From contig MPDE01000009.1 of assembly GCA_001874335.1 (NCBI GenBank), positions 93,046 to 157,045 on the forward strand: a stretch of DNA of 64,000 nt, written 5' to 3'. The notes under the pieces are model-generated. The model saw nothing but the letters and a program-made list of their open reading frames with translations. It made no database searches and was not told the DNA's origin. A program made the translations under genes and the position numbers. Source of the DNA: Bacteroidetes bacterium MedPE-SWsnd-G2 (GTDB taxonomy: Bacteria; Bacteroidota; Bacteroidia; Flavobacteriales; Flavobacteriaceae). Positions 1-8,715 of the stretch are shown here, piece by piece (the stretch's first letter is position 1; each line of letters begins with the position of its first letter).

Positions 1-1770
1 GGAAAAGAAGGTATTGCAACTTCTATTGGTCATTCTCCAATTTCTGGTTTAATCGACCCTAAGGCTGGAAGCAAAAATAGTATTACCGAAGCCTTAACCA
101 ACATCATGTGGGCACCTTTAAAAGAAGGATTAAAAAGTGTTTCACTTTCTGCAAACTGGATGTGGCCTTGTAAAAATGAAGGTGAAGATGCGAGACTTTA
201 CGAAGCAGTTGAAACCATTTCTCAATTTGCAATAGATTTAGGTATTAATGTTCCTACTGGAAAGGATTCTCTTTCTATGAAACAAAAATATCCAAATGAC
301 GAAGTAATTGCACCAGGAACAGTTATTATTTCTGCTGCAGCAAATTGTAATGACATCACCAAAGTAGTTGAACCTGTGTTCAAAACAAATGGTGGTGCTA
401 TATACTATATCAACATATCTCAAGACAATTATAAGCTTGGAGGAAGTTCTTTTGCTCAGGTATTAAATACTATTGGTAATGAAGCACCTTCTGTAAAAGA
501 TGCCGCATATGTAAAAACGGTATTCAATACGATTCAAGAATTAATCAAATCTGAAGAAATTATAGCGGGTCATGATGTGGCTTCTGGTGGTTTAATCACT
601 ACCCTTTTAGAGTTATGTTTTGCAGACAACAATATTGGAGCCGAATTAGATTTAACCGCCTTAAATGAAAAAGATTCATTTAAATTATTATTTGCTGAAA
701 ATGCAGGGATTGTTGTTCAATCTAAATCTGATGCTATTGAATCTGCTTTAACTAAAGCTGGTATTGAATTTCATAATATTGGTAAAGTAACAACTTTAGA
801 TTCTTTAAGCATTATCAATAATGCCGAAGTGTTTACTATGACCGTTTCTCAATTAAGAGATATGTGGTATAAAACTTCATATTTATTAGATCAAAAGCAA
901 ACAGCTAACAATCTTGCTACTGCTAGATATGCTAATTATAAAACTCAGCCTTTACAATACAAATTCCCTGAAGGATTTACAGGAAAATTAAGTGATGTGG
1001 TTGGAAACACCACTAATGGTAAGAAACCAAAAGCAGCCATTTTAAGAGAAAAAGGGAGTAACAGTGAACGTGAAATGGCAAATGCTATGTATTTAGCGGG
1101 CTTTGATGTTAAAGACGTTCATATGACCGATTTGATTTCAGGTAGAGAAACTCTGGAAGATATTCAGTTTATTGGTGCTGTTGGTGGATTTTCTAACAGT
1201 GATGTTCTTGGTTCTGCTAAAGGTTGGGCTGGAGCATTTTTATATAATGAAAAAGCAAATACAGCGCTTAAAAATTTCTTTAAAAGAGAAGACACACTTT
1301 CTGTTGGAATTTGTAATGGATGTCAATTATTCATGGAATTAGAAGTTATTAACCCTGAACATCACGTTCACGGTAAAATGATTCATAATGATTCAAAAAA
1401 ACATGAGAGTTCATTCACTTCTGTAAAAATTCAGAAAAACAACTCTGTAATGTTATCGTCATTAGAAGGTTGTGAACTTGGCGTTTGGATATCACATGGA
1501 GAAGGTAAATTTAACTTACCAATGGAAGAAAGCAACTATGATATTGTTGCTAAATACGCTTATGAAGGCTACCCTAACAACCCTAATGGTTCTGATTTCA
1601 ACACGGCTATGCTTTGTGACAGTACTGGTAGACATTTAGTAACTATGCCCCATATTGAGCGTTCTACCTTCCAATGGAACTGGGCAAATTACCCTGACCA
1701 AAGAAAGGATGAAGTTTCACCTTGGTTAGAAGCATTTGTGAACGCCAGAAAATGGATAGAAAATAAGTAA
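1..1770 (+). CDS. purL: Phosphoribosylformylglycinamidine synthase, C-terminal part (5' end outside window)
   Basis: This enzyme makes FGAM from FGAR, glutamine and ATP in purine synthesis. The frame is open from base 1 (it starts GKEGIATSIGHSPISG), so the ATG at 106 is internal and the gene begins before the window. The N-terminal part here is the AIR-synthase-like ATP-binding region (GKDSLSMKQKYP). From about base 1030 comes the class I glutamine amidotransferase domain, with the nucleophile motif GICNGCQLFMELE and a late PHIERS segment. Fusion of synthetase and amidotransferase is the large PurL form, also typical of Bacteroidota. A bidirectional terminator follows directly. Product is secure; only completeness is unknown. 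Confidence 0.95.
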   Translation, partial: GKEGIATSIGHSPISGLIDPKAGSKNSITEALTNIMWAPLKEGLKSVSLSANWMWPCKNEGEDARLYEAVETISQFAIDLGINVPTGKDSLSMKQKYPNDEVIAPGTVIISAAANCNDITKVVEPVFKTNGGAIYYINISQDNYKLGGSSFAQVLNTIGNEAPSVKDAAYVKTVFNTIQELIKSEEIIAGHDVASGGLITTLLELCFADNNIGAELDLTALNEKDSFKLLFAENAGIVVQSKSDAIESALTKAGIEFHNIGKVTTLDSLSIINNAEVFTMTVSQLRDMWYKTSYLLDQKQTANNLATARYANYKTQPLQYKFPEGFTGKLSDVVGNTTNGKKPKAAILREKGSNSEREMANAMYLAGFDVKDVHMTDLISGRETLEDIQFIGAVGGFSNSDVLGSAKGWAGAFLYNEKANTALKNFFKREDTLSVGICNGCQLFMELEVINPEHHVHGKMIHNDSKKHESSFTSVKIQKNNSVMLSSLEGCELGVWISHGEGKFNLPMEESNYDIVAKYAYEGYPNNPNGSDFNTAMLCDSTGRHLVTMPHIERSTFQWNWANYPDQRKDEVSPWLEAFVNARKWIENK

Positions 1771-1789
1771 TATCATTATTTATAGATAC

Positions 1790-1822
1790 AAAAAAGCCTC
1801 TCATAACTGAGAGGCTTTTTTG
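1790..1822. terminator. Bidirectional terminator between purL and the DUF3360 gene
   Basis: A perfect 8-bp stem (GCCTCTCA/TGAGAGGC, 1796-1803 and 1808-1815) with loop TAAC is flanked by an A tract on the left and a T tract on the right. It can therefore end transcription of purL (plus) and of the convergent permease gene (minus). Confidence 0.85.
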
Positions 1823-1839
1823 TAGTATCGATTATTGTT

Positions 1840-3363
1840 TTATAGCATTGCTCTAATACCATAGTTTCCACTAAGCATACCAACTGCCAACATAGCCATT
1901 AAGCAAATAATAAGTATACTTAAAGGGATGGCCAATCGGTCAATAAAACTTAAACTTTTTGGTCGTTCTTTATCTCCTATTAATCCATTATTATCTAAAA
2001 ACATAGCTAAAGCCCAAGCCAAAACAGGATTGGTAACCATTGCCGTGAAAATACAAATCCCTGCAGCTTGCGCAGATTTGCTTTCTTTTATCATTTGAAT
2101 ACCAGCTTCAATCATTGGTAAAAACACCCCCACCAATAAGGCTATTGATCGCACTGGCGGCCATACTGCAACATCCATTGGTGATCCTAAAATTGCTACT
2201 AATATTACCATTAGTCCTAACAATATTGCACCGGCAGGAATTGGTCGTTTAGCAATTGCCGCAGGTATCATATAAGTTCCCCAAGACGACGTAATATTAC
2301 CACCACCCACAGCAGTACCGACCACTTGTCTTACAGAACACATAGTCATAGTATCATCTACATCCATAAGTACTTTTTCAGATTTTTTGGGATAATTCAT
2401 CTCTTGAAAAATACGATGTCCTAAGAAATCTGGGGACCACATGGCTACTGCTAAAATTGCAAATGGCAATGAGGCTATAAAGTGTTGCGCGTTTGGTAAA
2501 CCAAGCATCCAACCTTCTTCTGTACTACCCCACCAATGCGCGGGATTCAAATTTGGCAACCCCATTTCTGTAGTGAAATGAAGATCGAATCCAGCGCCAC
2601 CTATTAAGGCCACAGCTAATGCAGTAATTGCACATGCCGGAATTGCCAACCAACGCTTGTCTACTCGCGCCAAATAGCTATACAAAACAACAGTGACCCC
2701 GAGAATTATTAAACCTAAAAAACCCATTGATCCAGCGGCTACTCCTATGGTTTCTAACCCCATACTCCAACCTTGAATCGTTTTTATTTGACTCATAGCT
2801 CCGGTAAACCCCAAAAATATAAGGAGCCCTCCTGCAACACCTTTACTCGTTAAATTCACTAGTCTTGAGCCACCTTTAAACAAACTGAGTAATAACCCAA
2901 ATACACCTATCAAAATTGCCAATGCCAATGGATGCGCTCCTGCTAAAGCAATACTCGCAATTAATGGAATCATCGGACCATGGTTACCTGCTAAATTAGC
3001 TCTTGGATTAAAAAAACCTGAAGCCAAAATCACGAATAATAAAGAAGGGATAATCATTTCTACACGAGAAACTTCAATTGCAAAATCTCGTCCTAAATTT
3101 ACATGGTCCCAAGCTTGAGTTAGGCCTTCAGCCCAAGCCATCATCACAGAAGAATACATGGCAATAATACCAAGTGTTCCTGCTAATGCTGGTACTAAAT
3201 CTTCCCATTCAAATCTAAAATCTCGACCTGGTAAGTTTAATTTAAAACGCCTTGGTTTCATGATTTGCAGCTCATGATCTAAATAATCAGAACGATTTTC
3301 AAATTCTGATGAAGGCCTATGTTCTTCTTGGTATGTTTTCATAACAATATCGTTTAAGGTCAA
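1840..3363 (-). CDS. DUF3360-type integral membrane permease (NCS2/SulP-like)
   Basis: A 507-residue polytopic membrane protein. After a soluble N-terminus (about 50 residues, with YLDHELQIMKPRRF) come roughly ten to twelve hydrophobic segments. The overall look, including FFNPRANLAGNHGPMIPLIASIAL and the GGGNITSSWGTY segment, recalls the NCS2/SulP anion and nucleobase transporter fold, and I recognise it as resembling the uncharacterised DUF3360 family known from Vibrio. Substrate is unknown. It stands alone between two terminators, so it is probably its own transcription unit, downstream of pflBA. An internal ATG at 3342 is an alternative start. Family call is from memory and moderate; membrane topology is clear. 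Confidence 0.6.
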   Translation of the reverse strand: MTLNDIVMKTYQEEHRPSSEFENRSDYLDHELQIMKPRRFKLNLPGRDFRFEWEDLVPALAGTLGIIAMYSSVMMAWAEGLTQAWDHVNLGRDFAIEVSRVEMIIPSLLFVILASGFFNPRANLAGNHGPMIPLIASIALAGAHPLALAILIGVFGLLLSLFKGGSRLVNLTSKGVAGGLLIFLGFTGAMSQIKTIQGWSMGLETIGVAAGSMGFLGLIILGVTVVLYSYLARVDKRWLAIPACAITALAVALIGGAGFDLHFTTEMGLPNLNPAHWWGSTEEGWMLGLPNAQHFIASLPFAILAVAMWSPDFLGHRIFQEMNYPKKSEKVLMDVDDTMTMCSVRQVVGTAVGGGNITSSWGTYMIPAAIAKRPIPAGAILLGLMVILVAILGSPMDVAVWPPVRSIALLVGVFLPMIEAGIQMIKESKSAQAAGICIFTAMVTNPVLAWALAMFLDNNGLIGDKERPKSLSFIDRLAIPLSILIICLMAMLAVGMLSGNYGIRAML

Positions 3364-3380
3364 GTTTAGTTTAATGCCCT

Positions 3381-3414
3381 AAAAAAAGCTTTATTACTTG
3401 TCTCTAATAAAGCT
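3381..3414 (-). terminator. Terminator after pflA
   Basis: A 10-bp perfect stem (3387-3396 with 3405-3414, loop of 8) is followed on the minus strand by a run of T (A tract 3381-3387 on the plus strand). It separates pflBA transcription from the DUF3360 gene. Confidence 0.75.
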
Positions 3415-3456
3415 GAATAATTATAGTGGTATAATGTATGTGAATATAAAGTGCGC

Positions 3457-4179
3457 TTAATTTCGCTTTACATCTTTAAAGTATTGCTTCAAAATATTTT
3501 CGGCTGCTTCTAATTCTTCTTCTGTATTTTCCCTTGCATCTTTCAATTCGTAGTCCATTCCTAAGGCTTCCCATTTATGAACACCTAATTTATGATAAGG
3601 TTGAAGTTCTATCTTTTCAATAGAATTAAAGTCTTTAAAATACGCTCCTAATGCATGCAGTAATTCAGGTTTATTCGTGATTTCCGGAATTAAAACATAC
3701 CTCAACCACATCTTTTTCCCTGTAGATTCTCTGTAATCAGCAAAGGTAAAGGTGGTTTGTTTATGTCTTTTTTTAGTCAAAAACTCATAGCCTTCTTCAG
3801 TCATATGCTTAATATCTAGCATCACTAAATCGGTATAATCATCTAATAGCGTTTTTGTAAAATGATTCAAAACTCTACCGTTTGTATCGATATTGGTATG
3901 AATTCCTTCTTCTTTTAACCTTTTAAAAAACTGAATTAAAGCCTTAGATTGTAAAAGCGGCTCACCACCCGACACTGTAACACCGCCATTTTTTCCGAAA
4001 TACGATTTCATTTTAATGGCTTTTTGAACCAAATCTTCAATTTCATATTCGGTACCTCCTGAGGTTTTCATAGTATCTGGATTGTGACAATACAGACAAT
4101 TTAAATTACAGCCCTGTAAAAACACCACAAATCGAATCCCAGGACCATCATGTGTTCCCATAGACTCAATTGAATGCAC
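3457..4179 (-). CDS. pflA: Pyruvate formate-lyase activating enzyme (radical SAM)
   Basis: The activase puts the glycyl radical on PflB using SAM and a [4Fe-4S] cluster. The radical SAM motif CNLNCLYC (C24, C28, C31) follows the family's typical HSIESMGTHDGPGIR opening, and VTVSGGEPLLQ is the glycine-rich SAM-binding segment. Length (240 aa) is normal. The first usable codon is GTG at 4179; upstream in-frame codons (ILR) fit the homologous leader MxxLRVHSIES but contain no ATG, so the true start may be a few codons earlier at a rare codon. It lies 88 bp downstream of pflB in the same direction and is its obligate partner. Confidence 0.95.
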   Translation of the reverse strand: MHSIESMGTHDGPGIRFVVFLQGCNLNCLYCHNPDTMKTSGGTEYEIEDLVQKAIKMKSYFGKNGGVTVSGGEPLLQSKALIQFFKRLKEEGIHTNIDTNGRVLNHFTKTLLDDYTDLVMLDIKHMTEEGYEFLTKKRHKQTTFTFADYRESTGKKMWLRYVLIPEITNKPELLHALGAYFKDFNSIEKIELQPYHKLGVHKWEALGMDYELKDARENTEEELEAAENILKQYFKDVKRN

Positions 4180-4221
4180 TCTTAATATGTTTTCTTTAGT
4201 TTTGATATGGCTATAAATTTT

Positions 4222-4254
4222 AAAACTGCATTCGAGTTTATCGAATGCAGTTTT
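4222..4254 (-). terminator. Strong intercistronic hairpin between pflB and pflA
   Basis: A perfect 14-bp stem (4222-4235 with 4241-4254) with a 5-nt loop lies just after the pflB stop. On the minus strand it is followed by only TTTT and then AAAATT, so it looks like a leaky terminator or an mRNA-stabilising 3' structure that would leave pflB more abundant than pflA. Sequence is clear; role is inferred. Confidence 0.6.
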
Positions 4255-4267
4255 ATTTAAATTATGA

Positions 4268-6511
4268 TTACATAGATTCGTGGAACGAACGTGTAATAAC
4301 TTCTAATTGTTGCTCTTTAGTTAATCGCACAAAATTCACTGCATAACCAGACACTCTAATTGTAAGTTGAGGATAATTTTCTGGATGCTCCATGGCGTCT
4401 ATTAATGTTTCTTTATTCAATACATTAATATTAACGTGTTGCGCATTTCTTGAGAAATAACCATCTAAAATAGTAGATAAATTATCAATTCTATCTTGCT
4501 CATCAGCTCCTAAAGATTTAGGCACAATTGAGAACGTATTTGAGATTCCGTCTTGAGAATCTTCGTAGTTAATTTTAGCTACAGAATTTAATGAAGCAAT
4601 AGCCCCGTTTGCATCACGACCATGCATTGGATTTGCTCCTGGTGCAAATGCTATACCTTTAGCTCTACCATCTGGCGTAGCTCCAGTTTTCTTACCATAT
4701 GCTACGTTAGAAGTAATTGTTAATACAGACATTGTAGGGTCAGCATTTTTGTATACAGGCAATTCTTTTAATTCATTATTAAAATCTGCTACTGCATTTG
4801 CCGCTAATACATCTACTCTATCGTCGTCATTTCCGTAACATGGAAACTCACCTTCAATTTTAAACTCAACAGTTAAACCGTCTTCATTTCTAATAGGCGT
4901 AACTTTTGCATATTTAATTGCAGAAAGAGAATCTGAAACAATTGATAATCCTGCAATACCGTATGCTATATTAATACTTGGATTAGTATCTATTAAAGCC
5001 ATTTGAGCTTTTTCGTAATAGTACTTATCATGCATGTAATGAATAATGTTCATTGAATCATTATATACTCTTGCAACCTCTTTCATAGCTATTTTAAAAT
5101 TAGCCATTACTTGATCAAAATCTAATACATCACCCTCAATTGGATCAATACCATCAACCATTTGTGTTCCTGTAATTTCACAACGTCCACCATTAATAGC
5201 TAATAATAATGTTTTAGCGAGGTTGGTACGTGCTCCAAAAAACTGAATTGATTTCCCTAGACTTTGATGAGACACACAACAAGCAATACCGTAATCATCA
5301 GAACCTCTACTTGCTCTCATTAAATCGTCATTTTCAAACTGAATGGAAGACGTATCAATTGCTACTTTCGAGCAGAAATTTTTAAAATTTTGAGGTAAAT
5401 CTTGAGACCAAAGTATCGTCATATTTGGTTCTGGTGAAGGGCCTAGATTGTAAAGTGTATTTAAGAATCTAAAAGATGTTTTTGTTACTTTGGTTCTACC
5501 ATCTTCAAAAAGCCCACCTATTGCTTCTGTAACCCAAGTTGGATCACCAGCAAATATTTCGTCGTAAGCTCCCATTCTTAAATGACGTACCATTCTTAAT
5601 TTCATCACAAATTGATCAATAAACTCTTGAGCTTCTTCCTCTGTTATTAATCCTTCTTGTAAATCGTTTTCAATATATATGTCTAAAAATGTAGAAACAT
5701 TTCCTAAAGACATAGCAGCGCCATCTTGTTCTTTTACAGCTGCTAAATAAGCCATATACGTCCACTGCACAGCTTCTTGAGCTGTTTCTGCAGGTCTATT
5801 CAATTCTAAATTATAGGTGTTACCTAAAGCAATAATCTCATTTAAAGCCTTGATTTGCTCTGCAACTTCTTCCCTTAATCTAATTTTAGCATCCGTCATT
5901 GGCCCTGTGATAGCCTCTAAGTCTGCCTTTTTAGATTCGATTAGAGCATCTACACCGTATAAAGCAATTCTACGGTAGTCACCAATTATTCTACCTCTTG
6001 CATAGTTATCAGGTAAGCCTGTTAAGAATCCTAATGAACGGAATTTTTTGATTTCGGTGGTATACGCATCAAATACACCATCATTATGCGTCTTTACATA
6101 TTTAGAAAAAAGCTCGGTTAATTTGTCATTAGGCTTCACTCCGTGCTCAGCCAATGCTTTTTGAACCACTTTAAAACCACCAAAAGGTTTCATTGTTCTT
6201 TTTAATAATTCGTCAGTTTGTAAACCAACAATTACTTCATTTTCTTGATCGATATAACCCGCAGCAAAGGCACTTACAGTAGAAATTGTTTCTGTATCCA
6301 AAGCTCTTACACCATTGTTTTTTCTTTCCTCTAAAGTGGCAGCTTTACAAATTTCCCATAACTTATTTGTTCTCTCACTTGGTCCAACTAAAAAGTCATG
6401 TGTTCCTTGATATGGCGTTATATTTGTAACCACAAAATCTCTAACATCAATTTGGTTAGTCCAATTCCCAGGTTTAAATTTTTTCACTTCCATTTTGTTC
6501 ATCTTTAACAA
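4268..6511 (-). CDS. pflB: Formate C-acetyltransferase (pyruvate formate-lyase)
   Basis: Cleaves pyruvate with CoA to acetyl-CoA and formate without oxygen. The catalytic cysteine pair is present ([10 protein letters not shown]411-C412), and the C-terminal glycyl radical loop reads [12 protein letters not shown] (G722). At 747 aa it has the normal length of the E. coli-type enzyme. Three in-frame ATGs lie at the start (6511, 6502, 6493); the last, giving [11 protein letters not shown], is also plausible. pflA follows. An Fnr-type dyad and a -7 element lie upstream, which predicts induction at low oxygen. The enzyme implies mixed-acid fermentation or micro-oxic pyruvate metabolism in this organism. 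Confidence 0.97.
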   Translation of the reverse strand: MLKMNKMEVKKFKPGNWTNQIDVRDFVVTNITPYQGTHDFLVGPSERTNKLWEICKAATLEERKNNGVRALDTETISTVSAFAAGYIDQENEVIVGLQTDELLKRTMKPFGGFKVVQKALAEHGVKPNDKLTELFSKYVKTHNDGVFDAYTTEIKKFRSLGFLTGLPDNYARGRIIGDYRRIALYGVDALIESKKADLEAITGPMTDAKIRLREEVAEQIKALNEIIALGNTYNLELNRPAETAQEAVQWTYMAYLAAVKEQDGAAMSLGNVSTFLDIYIENDLQEGLITEEEAQEFIDQFVMKLRMVRHLRMGAYDEIFAGDPTWVTEAIGGLFEDGRTKVTKTSFRFLNTLYNLGPSPEPNMTILWSQDLPQNFKNFCSKVAIDTSSIQFENDDLMRASRGSDDYGIACCVSHQSLGKSIQFFGARTNLAKTLLLAINGGRCEITGTQMVDGIDPIEGDVLDFDQVMANFKIAMKEVARVYNDSMNIIHYMHDKYYYEKAQMALIDTNPSINIAYGIAGLSIVSDSLSAIKYAKVTPIRNEDGLTVEFKIEGEFPCYGNDDDRVDVLAANAVADFNNELKELPVYKNADPTMSVLTITSNVAYGKKTGATPDGRAKGIAFAPGANPMHGRDANGAIASLNSVAKINYEDSQDGISNTFSIVPKSLGADEQDRIDNLSTILDGYFSRNAQHVNINVLNKETLIDAMEHPENYPQLTIRVSGYAVNFVRLTKEQQLEVITRSFHESM

Positions 6512-6537
6512 ATTTGTATTTCAATGTTTTTAAAACA

Positions 6538-6545
6538 CAAAGTTA
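6538..6545 (-). promoter_or_regulatory. Predicted -7 element of pflB
   Basis: Minus strand reads TAACTTTG, an exact match to the Bacteroidota -7 consensus TAnnTTTG. The predicted start of transcription is near 6533, giving a leader of roughly 20 to 40 nt depending on which ATG is used. Confidence 0.65.
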
Positions 6546-6565
6546 CATTCGCAGCCTTCTTCAAA

Positions 6566-6583
6566 AACTGACAAAAGTCAGTT
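6566..6583. promoter_or_regulatory. Fnr/Crp-type operator upstream of pflB
   Basis: AACTGACAAAAGTCAGTT is a perfect 7-bp inverted repeat with a 4-bp spacer; its core TGAC-N4-GTCA has the architecture of Fnr sites (TTGAT-N4-ATCAA). The centre (6574.5) is 36.5 bp from the G of the -7 element, i.e. near -41, the class II activator position. The same spacing recurs at ccoI and hemN. Confidence 0.7.
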
Positions 6584-6778
6584 AATTGAAGATGTACTCA
6601 CTTAAAAACGAAATACTTATGAACTATAACGTTTGAGAAAACCTTATAAGTTTTACACTCTTAAAACCATCTTAACGGATAGATAGATTTTAACATAAAA
6701 TTAAATCCACACCTATTAGAAAAATCGAAGAACAGAAATAGCTAAATATTATAGTAAGTTATATTTACTGTCTATTAT

Positions 6779-6807
6779 TTGATAATACTTTCAAATTTCA
6801 TACTTTG
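6779..6807 (+). promoter_or_regulatory. Possible promoter of the acyl-CoA synthetase gene
   Basis: TTG (6779-6781) and TACTTTG (6801-6807) are 19 bp apart, close to the Bacteroidota TTG / TAnnTTTG pair but with one base missing in the -7 element. Distance to the ATG is about 29 bp. Weak match. Confidence 0.35.
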
Positions 6808-6835
6808 CGTAGTACACCCTAACACGGCAAACTAA

Positions 6836-8605
6836 ATGACTGACATTACGAGAATATTCGATTTCCCATATTACCAAAGGGAGACCTATAATTTAGATAA
6901 ATCATTCACATCAAAATATAATGGCAAATGGGAGTCTCTATCCTCTCAACAGTATATAGATCAAGCAAATGCTATTAGTAGAGGACTTCTAAAACTTGGA
7001 GTAAAAGCTAATGATAAAATTGCCGTAATCTCAAGTTCAAATCGAACTGAATGGAACGTATTAGACACAGGGGTCCTTCAATTAGGAGCTCAAAATGTGC
7101 CAATTTACCCAACAATATCAAAAGAAGATTATGAATATATTTTAAATCATTCAGAATCTACTTATTGTTTTGTATCGGATAATGACATTTTAGAAAAAAT
7201 AAATGCAATAAAGGGAAATACAAAACTTAAAGAAGTTTTTACTTTTAATGATATCCCGGGCGCTAAAAATTGGAAGGAAGTTATTGAATTAGGTCAAGAT
7301 GAATCGCTTCAACCTGAAGTAGAACGTTTAATGAGTAATGTTACTCCCGACCATTTAGCTACCATTATATATACTTCGGGAACGACAGGGCAACCTAAAG
7401 GTGTTATGATTACGCACCGAAACCTTGTTTCGAATGTATTGGACAGTGAAAAACGAGTACCATTAAAATATGGGAAGTCAAAAGGTTTGAGTTTTTTACC
7501 AATTAATCACGTTTTTGAACGTATGATTATTTACTTATACCAGTATTGTGGTGTAGAAATTTATTTCGCTGAATCTATAGAAAAGATGAGTGATAATTTA
7601 AAGGAAATTAAGCCTAACGTTATGACCGCTGTACCTCGATTATATGAGAAGGTATATGATAAGATTTATGCGAAAGGCTCTGAATTATCTGGAATCAAAA
7701 AAATGCTATTTTTCTGGGCCATTGGCTTAGGATTAAGATATAAGCCCTACGGTGAAAATGGCTGGTGGTATGAAAAGCAATTGGGCTTGGCTCGAAAAAT
7801 AATTTTCAGTAAATGGCAAGAAGGTCTTGGTGGCAATTTAGAATTAATGGTTTCTGGAAGTGCCGCTTTACAACCTCGCTTGGCTCGTGTGTTTGCAGCT
7901 GCCGGTATGCCAATAATGGAAGGTTATGGCTTAACAGAAACGTCTCCTGTAATTTCTGTAAACGATATGCGTAATGGCGGATTTAGAATCGGGACCGTTG
8001 GAAAAGTAATTGATAACGTAGAAGTTAAAATTGCTCAAGATGGTGAGATCCTGGTAAAAGGCCCTAACGTGATGAAGGGCTATTTTAAGGATGATCAAAA
8101 AACAGCCGAGGTGATGACAGGAGAATATTTCCATACCGGAGATATAGGAGAAATTTGTGAGGAAGGCTTCTTAAAAATTACCGATAGGAAAAAAGAAATG
8201 TTTAAAACCTCGGGAGGAAAATACATTGCTCCTGCTCATATAGAAAATAGATTAAAACAATCCCGTTTTATAGAACAAGCCATAGTTATTGGTGAAGGCG
8301 AGAAAATGCCAGCCGCACTTATTCAGCCTAATTTTAGGTTCGTAAAAGAATGGGCCAAACGTCACGATATTGAGTTTATTTCTGAATCTGACATAGCTGC
8401 AAATACAACCCTTATTGAACGCATTGAGGAAGAAGTAGCACATGCAAATAAAAAATTTGGAAAATGGGAACAGGTTAAAAAGTTTGAACTCACTCCAGAG
8501 ACTTGGACCATTGATGATGGATTACTTACTCCTACTCTTAAACTTAAAAGGAAAAATATTAAGGCCAAATACAATCACCTCATAGAAAAAATATACCGAC
8601 CATGA
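6836..8605 (+). CDS. Long-chain fatty acid--CoA ligase (AMP-forming)
   Basis: Activates fatty acids to acyl-CoA with ATP, the entry step to beta-oxidation or lipid synthesis. The AMP-binding P-loop TSGTTGQPKGVM and the adenylation motif MEGYGLTETSPV are present, followed by the GEYFHTGDIG and DRKKEMFKTSGGKY motifs of the C-terminal domain. The 589-aa length and the FLPINHVFERM segment match the FAA1/COG1022 long-chain group. It ends in its own terminator, but sits directly before the marR-fadNAE genes on the same strand, which supports a role in fatty acid degradation. Chain-length preference cannot be read from sequence. Confidence 0.92.
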   Translation: MTDITRIFDFPYYQRETYNLDKSFTSKYNGKWESLSSQQYIDQANAISRGLLKLGVKANDKIAVISSSNRTEWNVLDTGVLQLGAQNVPIYPTISKEDYEYILNHSESTYCFVSDNDILEKINAIKGNTKLKEVFTFNDIPGAKNWKEVIELGQDESLQPEVERLMSNVTPDHLATIIYTSGTTGQPKGVMITHRNLVSNVLDSEKRVPLKYGKSKGLSFLPINHVFERMIIYLYQYCGVEIYFAESIEKMSDNLKEIKPNVMTAVPRLYEKVYDKIYAKGSELSGIKKMLFFWAIGLGLRYKPYGENGWWYEKQLGLARKIIFSKWQEGLGGNLELMVSGSAALQPRLARVFAAAGMPIMEGYGLTETSPVISVNDMRNGGFRIGTVGKVIDNVEVKIAQDGEILVKGPNVMKGYFKDDQKTAEVMTGEYFHTGDIGEICEEGFLKITDRKKEMFKTSGGKYIAPAHIENRLKQSRFIEQAIVIGEGEKMPAALIQPNFRFVKEWAKRHDIEFISESDIAANTTLIERIEEEVAHANKKFGKWEQVKKFELTPETWTIDDGLLTPTLKLKRKNIKAKYNHLIEKIYRP

Positions 8606-8608
8606 TTT

Positions 8609-8634
8609 AAAGCTCCTTTTCTGGAGCTTTTTTT
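8609..8634 (+). terminator. Terminator after the acyl-CoA synthetase gene
   Basis: Stem AAAGCTCC (8609-8616) with GGAGCTTT (8623-8630), loop TTTTCT, then a T run. It separates this gene from the marR-fad operon. Confidence 0.85.
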
Positions 8635-8659
8635 AAATCAAACTGTTACATTTTTTCAA

Positions 8660-8681
8660 TTTACTATGCATGCATAGTAAA
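8660..8681. promoter_or_regulatory. 22-bp perfect palindrome, candidate MarR operator
   Basis: Half-site TTTACTATGCA followed immediately by its exact reverse complement. It lies 7 bp upstream of a consensus -7 element and covers the place where the -33 element should be, so a bound dimer would block RNA polymerase. The length and symmetry suit a MarR dimer. The downstream gene encodes a MarR protein, suggesting autoregulation of the fad operon. Confidence 0.7.
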
Positions 8682-8688
8682 AATTTTA

Positions 8689-8696
8689 TATATTTG
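8689..8696 (+). promoter_or_regulatory. Predicted -7 element of the marR-fadNAE operon
   Basis: TATATTTG matches TAnnTTTG exactly. The predicted transcription start is near 8701, about 15 nt before the marR ATG. No separate TTG is seen at -33, where the palindrome lies. Confidence 0.6.
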
Positions 8697-8715
8697 AAAT
8701 CAACACATCAAATAT

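Larger units (their letters stand above)
6512..6835. other. Divergent intergenic region pflB / acyl-CoA synthetase
   Basis: This 324-bp gap is the only gene-free stretch above 300 bp. It holds the Fnr-type dyad and -7 box of pflB near the left end and a weak promoter candidate for the acyl-CoA synthetase near the right end. Between about 6590 and 6750 I see only AT-rich sequence with no open frame, RNA gene or repeat. Confidence 0.7.
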
